A stretch of DNA of 64,000 bases from Actinoalloteichus caeruleus DSM 43889 (lineage in GTDB: Bacteria > Actinomycetota > Actinomycetes > Mycobacteriales > Pseudonocardiaceae), in contig NZ_AUBJ02000001.1 of assembly GCF_000429185.2 (NCBI RefSeq), forward strand, positions 1,116,001-1,180,000. Direction: 5' to 3'. Shown piece after piece: positions 36,301 through 45,600 of the stretch (its first letter is position 1; the number at the start of each line of letters is the position of its first letter). A model generated the notes under the pieces. The model was given only the letters and a program-made list of their open reading frames with translations, did no database searches and was not told where the DNA came from. The position numbers and the translations under genes were made by a program.

Positions 36301-39300
36301 AGGTCGCCCTCGCCGAGCACCACCTCCCGGAGGGGACCGGGCAGCCACTGGTCGACTTCGGCGCACACGAGGTCGAAGGCCTCGGCGAAGGCCGGGAAGG
36401 TGTCGTACAGGTCTCGACCCATGCCCGGGCGCTGCGATCCCTGGCCGGAGAACAGGAAGGCCGTCGCCCGGTCGCCGGTGACCCCCCTGATCGTTCCCGT
36501 CGAGTGGAGGTCGATGGGGCGGGTCGGGTCGAGGACGACGGCGCGGTGCTCGAACGCCGTTCGCCCGGCGAGCGTGTGCCCGACGTCGAGCGGGGTGGGC
36601 GTCTCAGCGTGGTGGTGCGCGCGCAGCCGCTCCACCTGCCGGTGGAGGGCGGCGTCACCGCGTGCCGAGAGCACCCACGGGGTGGGGCGTGGAGGGCCGG
36701 TGGGGTGGTCCCGGTCCTCGGTTGGCACCCCCTCGAGGATGAGGTGGGCGTTGGTGCCGCTGATCCCGAACGAGGACACCCCCGCCCGGCGGGGCTGGCC
36801 GGTCTCGGGCCAGGGTGTCGCCTCCGCCAGCAGCGCCACCGCGCCCGTCGTCCAGTCCACCTTGGAGGAGGGCACCTCGGCGTGCAGTGTCCGGGGCAGC
36901 GCACCGTGGCGCAGGGCGAGCACCATCTTCATCACCCCGGCGATCCCCGCCGCGGCCTGGGTGTGGCCGATGTTCGACTTCACCGATCCCAACCACAGCG
37001 GCCGGTCCCGGTCGCGCCCGTAGGTCGCCAGCAACGCCTGCGCCTCGATGGGGTCGCCCAACGCCGTTCCGGTGCCGTGCGCCTCCACGGCGTCGACCTC
37101 AGGGGCGGTCAGGCCGGCGTTGGCGAGTGCCTGCCGGATCACCCGCTGCTGCGACGGGCCGTTGGGGGCCGTGAGGCCGTTGGAGGCGCCGTCGGAGTTG
37201 ACGGCGGAGCCCCGCACGACGGCGAGGACCTCGTGCCCGTTGCGCCGCGCGTCGGAGAGACGTTCGAGTACCAGCACGCCGATGCCCTCGGCCCAGCCGG
37301 TGCCGTCGGCGGAGTCGGAGAACGCCTTGCAGCGGCCGTCCGAGGCCTGCACCCCCTGCTGGCTGAACCCGACGAACACCCCTGGCGTGGACATGACGGT
37401 CACGCCGGCGGCGAGCGCCATCGCGCACTCGCCCTGGCGCAGGGCCTGGCCGGCGAGGTGCAGGGCTACCAGCGAGGAGGAGCAGGCGGTGTCGACGGTG
37501 ACGGCCGGCCCCTCGAACCCGAAGGTGTAGGACAGCCGTCCGGAGAGCACGCTCGCACCGCTCCCGGTGGCCACGTAGCCCTGGAGGTGCGGCGCGGAGC
37601 CCATCATCAGGCCCAGGTAGTCCTGTCCGTTGGTGCCGACGAAGACGCCGGTGCTGCTCCCGCGCGTCGAAGCGGGGTCGATCCCGGCGTTCTCGAACGC
37701 CTCCCAGGATGTCTCCAGCAGCAGGCGCTGCTGCGGGTCCATCGCGAGGGCCTCGCGGGGGGAGATCCCGAAGAAGCCCGGGTCGAAGTTCCCCACGTCG
37801 TCGAGGAACCCGCCGGCGCTGACCCGCACCTCGGGGGGCACGTCGGCGAAGATCGCGTCGATGTCCCACCCCCGGTCGGTGGGCAGGCCGGTGATGGCGT
37901 CGGTACCGGCCATCAGCAGGTCCCAGAACTGCCGGGGTGATCGGACCCCACCCGGGAAGCGGCAGCTCATGCCGACGATGGCGAGGGGTTCGTCGGTGGC
38001 GGACGCGACGGGGGCCGCTTCGGGTGTGACGGCGCCGCCACCGAGCTCCCGCCCCAGGTGGCGGGCCAGTTCCTCGGGTGTCGGGTAGTCGAAGACCAGG
38101 GTGGCGGGCAGGCGCAGCCCGGTGCTCGCGCCGAGGAGGTTGCGCAGCTCCACCGCGGTGAGCGAGTCGAAGCCGAGGTCGCGGAAGGCGCGACCGGTGG
38201 GTACCCGCTCGGCCGACTGGTGCCCGAGCACGGCGGCCGCGGTCGTCCTGACGAGGTCCAGCAGGAGCTTCTCCCGCTCGGCCGGGGACGCGCCGGCCAC
38301 GGTGTCGGCCGAAGTCGCGAGCGGCCCAGCTCCGGGTTCGTTCTCGGCGAGGGCCCGGACCTCCGGCAGGTCCGCGATGGCACCACCACGCCCGGAGAGC
38401 AGGAGGCCAGGGCCGAACCTTGACCAGTCGAGGTCGGCGAGGACGAGGTTCGCGCCGCTCTCCTCGACGGCCGCGTGCATCGCGGCGACGGCGAGGTCCG
38501 GGGGCATGGCGATCGTGCCGCCACGACGCATGCGGGCGGTGACCTCCGGGGTGCTGGCGAGTCCGGCGCCGTCCCACATGCCCCAGGCGATCGAGGTGGC
38601 GGGCAGGCCTTGGGCGTGTCGTCGGGTGGCGAGCGCGTCGAGCGCCGCGTTCGCGGCCGCGTAGTTGCCCTGGCCGGCGTTGCCCAGGGTGCCCGCGAGC
38701 GAGGAGAAGAGCACGAAGGCGGCCAGGTCGAGGTGCCGGGTCGCCTCGTGGAGCGCGACGGCCGCGTCGACCTTCGGTCGGAACACGTCCGCGAGCCTCG
38801 CTGGTTCCATCGCGTCGAGCACGCCGTCGGCGAGCACTCCGGCGGTGTGCACCACCGCGGTGAGCGGGTGGTCCCGGGGGATGTCGGCGAGTACCTCGTC
38901 CAGGGCGGCCCTGTCGGCCGCGTCGCAGGCGGCGAAGGTGACGGTGGTCCCCCGCTCGGCCAGTTCCTCGGCGAGGTCCTCGGCGCCGGCCGCGTTCGGG
39001 CCGCTGCGGCTGAGCAGGACCAGGTGGTCCGCCCCGCTCTCGGCGAGCCAGCGTGCTACGTGACCGCCGAGCGCTCCCGTGCCGCCCGTGACCAGCACGG
39101 TTCCGGTGGGCCTCCAGGTCCGGTGCCGGTTCCCGCCGGCACCGCGCACGAGACGGCGGGTGAGGGCACCGGCCGGGCGGACAGCGAACTCGTCGTCGGT
39201 TCCGCCGCCGGCGAGCAGCGACCGCAGCTGGGAGACCGCGCGGTCGTCGGGTGCGGTGGGCAGGTCGATGAGGCCACCCCATCGTTCGGGATGTTCGAGG

Positions 39301-42300
39301 CCCACCACCCGGCCCAACCCCCACACCGCCGCCTGCGCCGGGCTGACCGCCGCCCCCTCGGAACCGCCCACGGCCACCGCGCCAGCCGTGACCACCCACA
39401 ACGGCGCGACCACGCCCGCGTCCCCCAGGGCCTGCGCCAACGCCACGGTGCCGACCAACCCCACCGACACGCCGGATCCCGCCGAGGCCGGCGCCTCCTC
39501 CAAGGCCAACAGCGACACCACCCCGGCCACGTCGTCCGCCCCGACGCGCTCGGCGACCGCCGCCGCCAACGCGGCCCGGTCCGTGCCCTCCTCCTCGACC
39601 GCCAAGGTCACCGCGTCCGGCACCGCGGCCAGCGTCGCCACCACCACCGGGTCCCGTGTCCTACCGGCGGGCACGACGACCAGCAGTGGCCCGCCAACCC
39701 GACCTCCGCTCGTGGGCACCACCGGCTTCCACGTCACCCGGTACCGCCAGGAATCCACCACCGACCGCTGGCGGCGGCCCCGTCGCCAGGCGGCCAAGGC
39801 GGGTAGTACCGCGTCCAGCGCCGCCTCGGTCCCGGCCTCGAGATCCAGGGCACCGACCAGGGCGGCGCTGTCGGCACGATCGACGGCCTCCCAGAACTCG
39901 GTGTCCTCCGGGGCGGTGGGCCCGGTCAATGCCGGGGTGTCGGGCCAGAACCTGCGCCGCTGGAAGGCGTAGGTGGGCAGGTCGGTCCTGCCACCCCCGG
40001 AGAACACCGCCGACCAGTCCACCCGCACCCCGCACACATGCGCCCGAGCCACCGACCGGAGGAACCGGGACGCCTCCTCCTCCCCCCGCCGCACCGTCTC
40101 CACCACGACAACCCCGTCGTGCTCCTGCACACCCATCGCCAACACCGGATGCGGACTGACCTCCACGAACACCCCATGCCCATCCACCACCGACGCCCGC
40201 ACCGCCGCCGAGAACTCCACCGTGGAACGCAGGTTCCGGAACCAGTACCGGCCATCCAACCCCACCGTGTCGAACACACCCCCCGTCACCGTCGAGTAGA
40301 ACGGCACCCGCGAGGACTCCGGCCGCACCCCGGCCAACACCTCCACCAACTCCGACTCCAACTGGTCCACCTGCGCCGAATGCGAGGCGTAGTCCACCGC
40401 CACCCGACGCGCCCGCACCCCCTCACGCTCACAGCGGGCCAACCACTCCTCCACCGCCTCGGCCGCCCCCGAGACCACCACCGACTCCGGCCCGTTGACC
40501 GCCGCCACCGACAGTCCCGGCCCCAACCGGGAAGCGACCTCCTCCACCGGCAACGGCACCGAGACCATGCCCCCGGCACCGGCCAACGCCCGCAACGCCC
40601 TGCTGCGCAACGCCACCACCCGGGCCCCGTCCGACAGCGACAACGCCCCGGCCACGACCGCCGCGGCGATCTCACCCTGGGAGTGCCCGATCACCGCGAC
40701 CGGGTGCACACCGACCGCCCGCCACACCTCGGCCAGCGACACCATCACCGCCCACAGCACCGGTTGCACGACCTCGACCCGGGCCAGGGCGTCCTCGTCG
40801 CCGAGGACCTCGAACAGGTCGAAGTCGGTGAAGGGCGCCAGTGCCTCGGCGCACCGGTTCATCGAGTCGGCGAACACCGGGGAGCTGGTGAGCAGTCCCC
40901 GGCCCATCCCGACCCACTGGGCGCCCTGCCCGGGGAACACGAACACCGGCCGGACCGGCGAACCCGCCACACCCGACACGAGGCTCGGTGCCACGCCGCC
41001 CTCGGAGAGCGCCGACAGGCCGGCCAGCAACTCGGCGCGGTCGGCGGCGACCACGGCGGCACGGTGTTCCAGCACGGCGCGGGTGGTGCTGAGGGAGCGT
41101 CCCACGTCGACCGGGTCGAGCGCGGGGTGCCGGTCCAGGAAGGACCGCAGTCGGCCGGCCTGGTGGCGCAGGGCCCGTTCGGACCTGGCCGACACCACCC
41201 ACGCCACGGCGGTGCCCGACACGGCGGGTGTCCTCGTGCCGACGGGGGCGGGCCGCTCGGGAGCCTGTTCCAGCACCACGTGCGCGTTGGTGCCGCTGAT
41301 GCCGAACGAGGACACCCCGGCCCGGCGCGGGTGGCCGCGCTCGGGCCAGTCGAGGCGTTCGGTCAGCAGTGACACCGCGCCGCTGTCCCACTCGACCTTC
41401 GCGGTGGGCTCCTCGACGTGGAGCGTTCGTGGCAGCACACCGTGCCGCAGGGCCATGACCATCTTGATCACACCGGCGATCCCGGACGCGGCCTGCGTGT
41501 GCCCGATGTTCGACTTGATCGAGCCGAGCAGCAGCGGCTGGTCGGGGTCCCGGTCCTGGCCGTACGTGGCGAGCAGTGCCTGCGCCTCGATCGGGTCCCC
41601 GAGCACGGTGCCGGTGCCGTGCGCCTCCACGGCGTCCACGTCGGACAGGGACAGGCCGGCATCCGCGAGTGCCTGCCAGATCACCCGCTGCTGGGCGGGC
41701 CCGTTCGGCGCGGTGAGCCCGTTGGAGGCGCCGTCGGAGTTGATGGCCGACCCTCGGACGAGGGCGAGCACCTGGTGGCCGTTGCGCAGGGCGTCCGAGA
41801 GCCGTTCGACCATCACCAGTCCGACGCCTTCGGAGAACCCGGTGCCGTCGGCGGAGGCGGCGAAGGACTTGCAGCGCCCGTCCGAGGCCAACAGCCCCTG
41901 CTGTTGGCTGAACCCGGCGAACATGCCCGGTGTCGCCATCACGGTCACACCGCCGGCGAGTGCCAGCGCGCAGTCGCCGCGTCGGAGCGCCCGTGCCGCG
42001 AGGTGCAGTGCCACGAGCGACGACGAGCAGGCCGTGTCCACGGTCAACGTCGGGCCCTCGAGCCCGAAGGTGTAGGCGATGCGGCCGGACACGACCGCCG
42101 CGGCGCCACCGGTGCCGAAGTAGCCTTCGAGCCCGGCGTCGGAGCCCATCAACAACGCCGGGTAATCCTGTCCGTTGGTGCCGACGAACACACCGGTCCT
42201 GCTGCCGCGCAGGGAGTCGGGGTCGATGCCGGCGTGTTCGAACGTCTCCCAGGCTGTCTCCAGCAGCAACCTCTGCTGCGGGTCGGTGGCGAGGGCCTCG

Positions 42301-42638
42301 CGGGGGGAGATCCCGAAGAACTCGGCGTCGAAGTCGGCCGCGTCGTGCAGGAACCCCCCCTCGGCCCGGTAGCTTCCCTCGGCGAGCCCCGGCCCGAAGA
42401 TCCGGTCGAGGTCCCACCCCCGGTCGGACGGGAACGCGGCGATCGCGTCGGTACCCGTGTCGACCAGCCCCCACAGCTCGTCGGCCGATCGCACGCCACC
42501 GGGGAACCGGCAGCCGACGCCGACCACGGCGATCGGCTCGTGGTCCCGTGCCTCCAGCTCTCGGACCCGCCCCTGCGCCGCGTCGAGCTCGGTACTGACC
42601 TTCTTGAGGAAGTACCGGAGCTTGTCCTCGTTCGACAT
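33300..42638 (-). CDS. Type I modular PKS, two modules (KS-AT-KR-ACP)x2
   Basis: 3112 residues. Docking helix MSNEDKLRYFLKK. First module: KS Cys204, AT Ser653 with YASH at 750 (methylmalonyl), KR with TGGTGALG (from 1184) and LAD in place of LDD (B-type-like), ACP Ser1492. Second module: KS Cys1719, AT Ser2149 with RAFH (about 2246, malonyl), KR with TGGVGALG (about 2673), no LDD but Trp in AGVWGG, so A-type, and ACP Ser2984. No DH or ER. C-terminal docking segment. The ATG at 42638 is preferred (AGGG 8-11 bp upstream) over the TTG at 42644. A 1.04-kb stretch covering the first AT is almost identical to one in the upstream PKS gene. It would set 6-methyl, 7-hydroxy, 4-methylene and 5-hydroxy counted from the product carboxyl. 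Confidence 0.95.
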   Translation of the reverse strand: MSNEDKLRYFLKKVSTELDAAQGRVRELEARDHEPIAVVGVGCRFPGGVRSADELWGLVDTGTDAIAAFPSDRGWDLDRIFGPGLAEGSYRAEGGFLHDAADFDAEFFGISPREALATDPQQRLLLETAWETFEHAGIDPDSLRGSRTGVFVGTNGQDYPALLMGSDAGLEGYFGTGGAAAVVSGRIAYTFGLEGPTLTVDTACSSSLVALHLAARALRRGDCALALAGGVTVMATPGMFAGFSQQQGLLASDGRCKSFAASADGTGFSEGVGLVMVERLSDALRNGHQVLALVRGSAINSDGASNGLTAPNGPAQQRVIWQALADAGLSLSDVDAVEAHGTGTVLGDPIEAQALLATYGQDRDPDQPLLLGSIKSNIGHTQAASGIAGVIKMVMALRHGVLPRTLHVEEPTAKVEWDSGAVSLLTERLDWPERGHPRRAGVSSFGISGTNAHVVLEQAPERPAPVGTRTPAVSGTAVAWVVSARSERALRHQAGRLRSFLDRHPALDPVDVGRSLSTTRAVLEHRAAVVAADRAELLAGLSALSEGGVAPSLVSGVAGSPVRPVFVFPGQGAQWVGMGRGLLTSSPVFADSMNRCAEALAPFTDFDLFEVLGDEDALARVEVVQPVLWAVMVSLAEVWRAVGVHPVAVIGHSQGEIAAAVVAGALSLSDGARVVALRSRALRALAGAGGMVSVPLPVEEVASRLGPGLSVAAVNGPESVVVSGAAEAVEEWLARCEREGVRARRVAVDYASHSAQVDQLESELVEVLAGVRPESSRVPFYSTVTGGVFDTVGLDGRYWFRNLRSTVEFSAAVRASVVDGHGVFVEVSPHPVLAMGVQEHDGVVVVETVRRGEEEASRFLRSVARAHVCGVRVDWSAVFSGGGRTDLPTYAFQRRRFWPDTPALTGPTAPEDTEFWEAVDRADSAALVGALDLEAGTEAALDAVLPALAAWRRGRRQRSVVDSWRYRVTWKPVVPTSGGRVGGPLLVVVPAGRTRDPVVVATLAAVPDAVTLAVEEEGTDRAALAAAVAERVGADDVAGVVSLLALEEAPASAGSGVSVGLVGTVALAQALGDAGVVAPLWVVTAGAVAVGGSEGAAVSPAQAAVWGLGRVVGLEHPERWGGLIDLPTAPDDRAVSQLRSLLAGGGTDDEFAVRPAGALTRRLVRGAGGNRHRTWRPTGTVLVTGGTGALGGHVARWLAESGADHLVLLSRSGPNAAGAEDLAEELAERGTTVTFAACDAADRAALDEVLADIPRDHPLTAVVHTAGVLADGVLDAMEPARLADVFRPKVDAAVALHEATRHLDLAAFVLFSSLAGTLGNAGQGNYAAANAALDALATRRHAQGLPATSIAWGMWDGAGLASTPEVTARMRRGGTIAMPPDLAVAAMHAAVEESGANLVLADLDWSRFGPGLLLSGRGGAIADLPEVRALAENEPGAGPLATSADTVAGASPAEREKLLLDLVRTTAAAVLGHQSAERVPTGRAFRDLGFDSLTAVELRNLLGASTGLRLPATLVFDYPTPEELARHLGRELGGGAVTPEAAPVASATDEPLAIVGMSCRFPGGVRSPRQFWDLLMAGTDAITGLPTDRGWDIDAIFADVPPEVRVSAGGFLDDVGNFDPGFFGISPREALAMDPQQRLLLETSWEAFENAGIDPASTRGSSTGVFVGTNGQDYLGLMMGSAPHLQGYVATGSGASVLSGRLSYTFGFEGPAVTVDTACSSSLVALHLAGQALRQGECAMALAAGVTVMSTPGVFVGFSQQGVQASDGRCKAFSDSADGTGWAEGIGVLVLERLSDARRNGHEVLAVVRGSAVNSDGASNGLTAPNGPSQQRVIRQALANAGLTAPEVDAVEAHGTGTALGDPIEAQALLATYGRDRDRPLWLGSVKSNIGHTQAAAGIAGVMKMVLALRHGALPRTLHAEVPSSKVDWTTGAVALLAEATPWPETGQPRRAGVSSFGISGTNAHLILEGVPTEDRDHPTGPPRPTPWVLSARGDAALHRQVERLRAHHHAETPTPLDVGHTLAGRTAFEHRAVVLDPTRPIDLHSTGTIRGVTGDRATAFLFSGQGSQRPGMGRDLYDTFPAFAEAFDLVCAEVDQWLPGPLREVVLGEGDLLDRTDYTQAGLFALEVALYRLLESWGVTPDFLAGHSVGELAAAHVAGVLTLPDAARLVGARGTLMAALPPGGAMVSVRAPEEEVTPRLGGRVTLAAVNGPRSVVISGDEAEVLRLAEAFAAEGLRTKRLSVDRAFHSPLVDPMLDEFRAVIAGLSFLPPTIPIVSTVTGELADAHELADPEYWVRQVRRPVRFADAVTTLQSRGAEVFLGLGPDGALTALASDCVTNQGATFVPVSRRERAEPETLVAALAELWVRGTTVDWPAYYAGAGGTRVELPPYPFEPELYWPETSSAPVNRQAAEPAEDAAFWDALERADLSDIPGLDEDQPLRAALPSLSAWRRRRRDLLRADDWRYRVAWRPFTEDTTALTGTWLVVVPPTGVDTGLLATLEEALTARGADAVTIAAGDLDGHLTAPVAGIVSLLALDEEPDDVHPVVPAGLAATVALVRALAAGGHTPPVWMVTTGATAVDPSDTVRPTQALSWGLGMSLALEHPELWGGLVDLPARPDEGAATRLANLVGQGEDQLAVRPAGTRVRRLVRAPAEPGGPDTWRPGGTALITGGVGALGAHVARSLAEGGVEHLVLLSRRGTDTPGAPELTEELTALGARVTVAACDVADRESITALVTGLRARGERITTVVHAAGVVGQRPLLACDVSDIAGILAAKVAGARHLDELFTDTPPDAFVLFSSAAGVWGGAGQAAYAAGNAFLDALAADRRTRGLPGTSVAWGGWAGGGMSEGAAEQLLARRGLPAMPVAPAVAALAQAVARNETALTVVDVDWSRFAPAFAIARSRPLLAEIVEPTTTGDEQHPETTSAGGAALRDRLTAAGTAERTRILLDVVRAEAAVVLGHPDAAAVGADRAFRELGFDSVMAVEFRDRLTAATGLRLEATVIFDEPSPEELAARLLDELFDTGGPDDPVDPAGAPDDDEVRAILTSLPVRRIREAGLLDALLRLRDERAPEPTGGDDQTDAIRTMDVADLVRMAMRPEEADRPGGSD
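39945..40981. repeat. 1,037-bp near-identical AT repeat, copy 1
   Basis: Direct repeat of 44896-45932 at a constant offset of 4951 bp. The only difference I found is C at 40801 against T at 45752 (Gly versus Asp in [16 protein letters not shown]). It spans the KS-AT linker end ([10 protein letters not shown]), the whole methylmalonyl AT and the post-AT stretch [12 protein letters not shown]. The TTG-leucine-rich codon style continues past the repeat on the left in this copy (to about 39290) but not in the other. This suggests that this gene was the donor. Confidence 0.93.
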
Positions 42639-42687
42639 GTTCAACGCCCTATCTCGTCACGGGTCTTGGTGTCACGTGGTCGGCTGG

Positions 42688-45600
42688 TCAGGAGATGCCG
42701 AACTTCCTGCCGAGGAGCTGGAACATCTCCTCGTCGGAGGCGGACTCGATCCGCTCGCTGACCTGGTCGGTCTCGTCGTGCTCTTCGGACAGCGCCGCGA
42801 TCAGCGCCCGCATCCGGTGCACCACCCGGGCCCGGCCGGGTCCCTCGGGAGCCGCCGAGACCATCGCGGCCTCGATCCGGTCAAGGCCCTCCAGCGCGGC
42901 AGCGGTGGCGGCGTCGCCGTCGCGGGTGATCCGCTCGCGGAGGAACTCGGCGAGCCGTTCGGCGTGCGGGTAGTCGAAGGCCATGGTCACCGGCAGTTTC
43001 AGGCCGGTCCTGCCACCGAGGCGGTTGCGGAGTTCCACCGCGGTGACCGAGTCAAGCCCCATCTCCTGGAACGCCCGTTTCACCACGACCGCTTCCGGTC
43101 CGGTGAACCCGAGCACGGCGGCGACCTGTTCGCGCACCACCTCCAGCAGCAGCGAGTGTTGCTCGGTCTCGGACAACCCCGCGAGGGTCTGCGCGAGCTC
43201 GACGGGTTCCCGCCCGCCCGGACCGGCCGGTCCGACGCCGGCGAGGGCGATCCGCCGCACGTCCGGGAGGTCACCGAGCAACGGGCTGTTCCGCGTCGCG
43301 GTGAACGCGACGAAGAACCGCTCCCAGTCGATGTCGGCGACCAGCACGCAGGTTTCGTCGTGTTCGACGGCCTGGTGGAGGGCGGCGGTCGCCAGCTCCG
43401 GTTCCATCGCCCGGAGCCCATGCCGGTTGAGGGTCTCCCCGAACGGTCCGTCGGCGAGGCCTCCCCCGCCCCAGGCGCCCCAGGCGATGGCGGTGGCCGG
43501 GAGCCCGTGCGCGCGTCGGTGCAGCGCGAGCGCGTCGAGGTAGGCGTTGCCGGGGGCGTAGTTGCCCTGCCCCGGGGTACCGACGATGCCACCGAAGGAC
43601 GAGAACAGCACGAACGCGTCGAGGTCGACGTCCCTGGTCAGCTCGTGCAGGTTCCAGGCGGCGGTGGCCTTGGCGTGGAGCGCTCGGCCGAGCTGGGCCG
43701 GGTCGAGGGAGTCGATCAGGCCGTCGTCGAGAGCGGCGGCCGTGTGCACGACGGCGGTCAGCGGCTGGTCCTCGGGGATCTCGGCGAGCAGCGCGGCGAG
43801 CGCGTCCCGGTCGCCGACGTCGCAGGCGGCGATGGTGGCCTCGGCACCGAGTTCATGGAGTTCGGCGCGGAGCCCGTCGGCCCCGGGAGCGTCGGGGCCC
43901 CGCCTGCTCGCCAGCAGGATGTGCGGTGCGCCGGCGCGGGCCAGCCAGCGCGCGACCTGCCCGCCCAGGGCTCCGGTGCCGCCGGTGACGAGCACGGTGC
44001 CGGCCGGGCGCCACTCGCGGCGCCCGGGGGCCGTTCCGAGCGGACGCCTGACGAGCCGGCGGACGAACACGCCGGACTGGCGGACGGCGAGCTGGTCCTC
44101 GTCACCAGCTCCGCTCAGCGCCACCGCGAGCAGGGTGGTCGTCCGGTCGTCGAGGGCCTGGGGGAGGTCGATGAGGCCGCCCCATCGGTCGGGGTGTTCC
44201 AGGGCAGCCACGCGGCCAAGGCCCCAGGTGGTGGCCTGGGCCGGGTTGGTGAGGAGTTCGGTGTCCCCGACCGAGACGGCCCCGCGTGTGACGCACCACA
44301 GTGGTGCGTCGACCCCGGCCGGCCCGAGCGCGCCCAGCAGTGCGACGGTGCCGGCGAAGCCCCGGGGGACCGCGGGGTGTTCCGGGTGTGGTGCGTCGTG
44401 GAGGGCGAGCAGTGACAGGACGCCGGCGAATTCCTCGGGAGCCGCGCCGTCGCCCGCGGTCCGCGCCGCGTCGATGCGGTCGGCCAGGCGTTCACGTTCC
44501 AGGTCCCCGTCACCGACGACGAGCGGGACCACGCGGGCCCCGGCGCCGGTGAGCGCGGCCGCGCAGCCGGTGACCACGGCGTGCTCCGACACCGTGTCGG
44601 GGATGACCAGCAGCCACGTGCCGCCCAGGGGCGCGGCGGCGGGTGCGGTGCTCGCCCGCCAGGTGACCTCGTAGCGGAGTTCGTCCACGGCGGACTGCTG
44701 GTGGGCACGGCCGCGCCAGGACGCGAGCAGGGGCAGCACCCTGGCGAGTGCCTCGGCGTTGTCCTCGTCGGCGCCCAGGACGCCGGCGAGCGCGCCGGGG
44801 TCTCCCTCGTCGACGGCCGCCCAGAAACGGGTGTCCGCCTCGGCCTGTTCGGTCGGGGCGACCGCCGGGACCACGGCCGGGGTCTCGTCGGTGATCCAGA
44901 ACCTGCGCCGCTGGAAGGCGTAGGTGGGCAGGTCGGTCCTGCCACCCCCGGAGAACACCGCCGACCAGTCCACCCGCACCCCGCACACATGCGCCCGAGC
45001 CACCGACCGGAGGAACCGGGACGCCTCCTCCTCCCCCCGCCGCACCGTCTCCACCACGACAACCCCGTCGTGCTCCTGCACACCCATCGCCAACACCGGA
45101 TGCGGACTGACCTCCACGAACACCCCATGCCCATCCACCACCGACGCCCGCACCGCCGCCGAGAACTCCACCGTGGAACGCAGGTTCCGGAACCAGTACC
45201 GGCCATCCAACCCCACCGTGTCGAACACACCCCCCGTCACCGTCGAGTAGAACGGCACCCGCGAGGACTCCGGCCGCACCCCGGCCAACACCTCCACCAA
45301 CTCCGACTCCAACTGGTCCACCTGCGCCGAATGCGAGGCGTAGTCCACCGCCACCCGACGCGCCCGCACCCCCTCACGCTCACAGCGGGCCAACCACTCC
45401 TCCACCGCCTCGGCCGCCCCCGAGACCACCACCGACTCCGGCCCGTTGACCGCCGCCACCGACAGTCCCGGCCCCAACCGGGAAGCGACCTCCTCCACCG
45501 GCAACGGCACCGAGACCATGCCCCCGGCACCGGCCAACGCCCGCAACGCCCTGCTGCGCAACGCCACCACCCGGGCCCCGTCCGACAGCGACAACGCCCC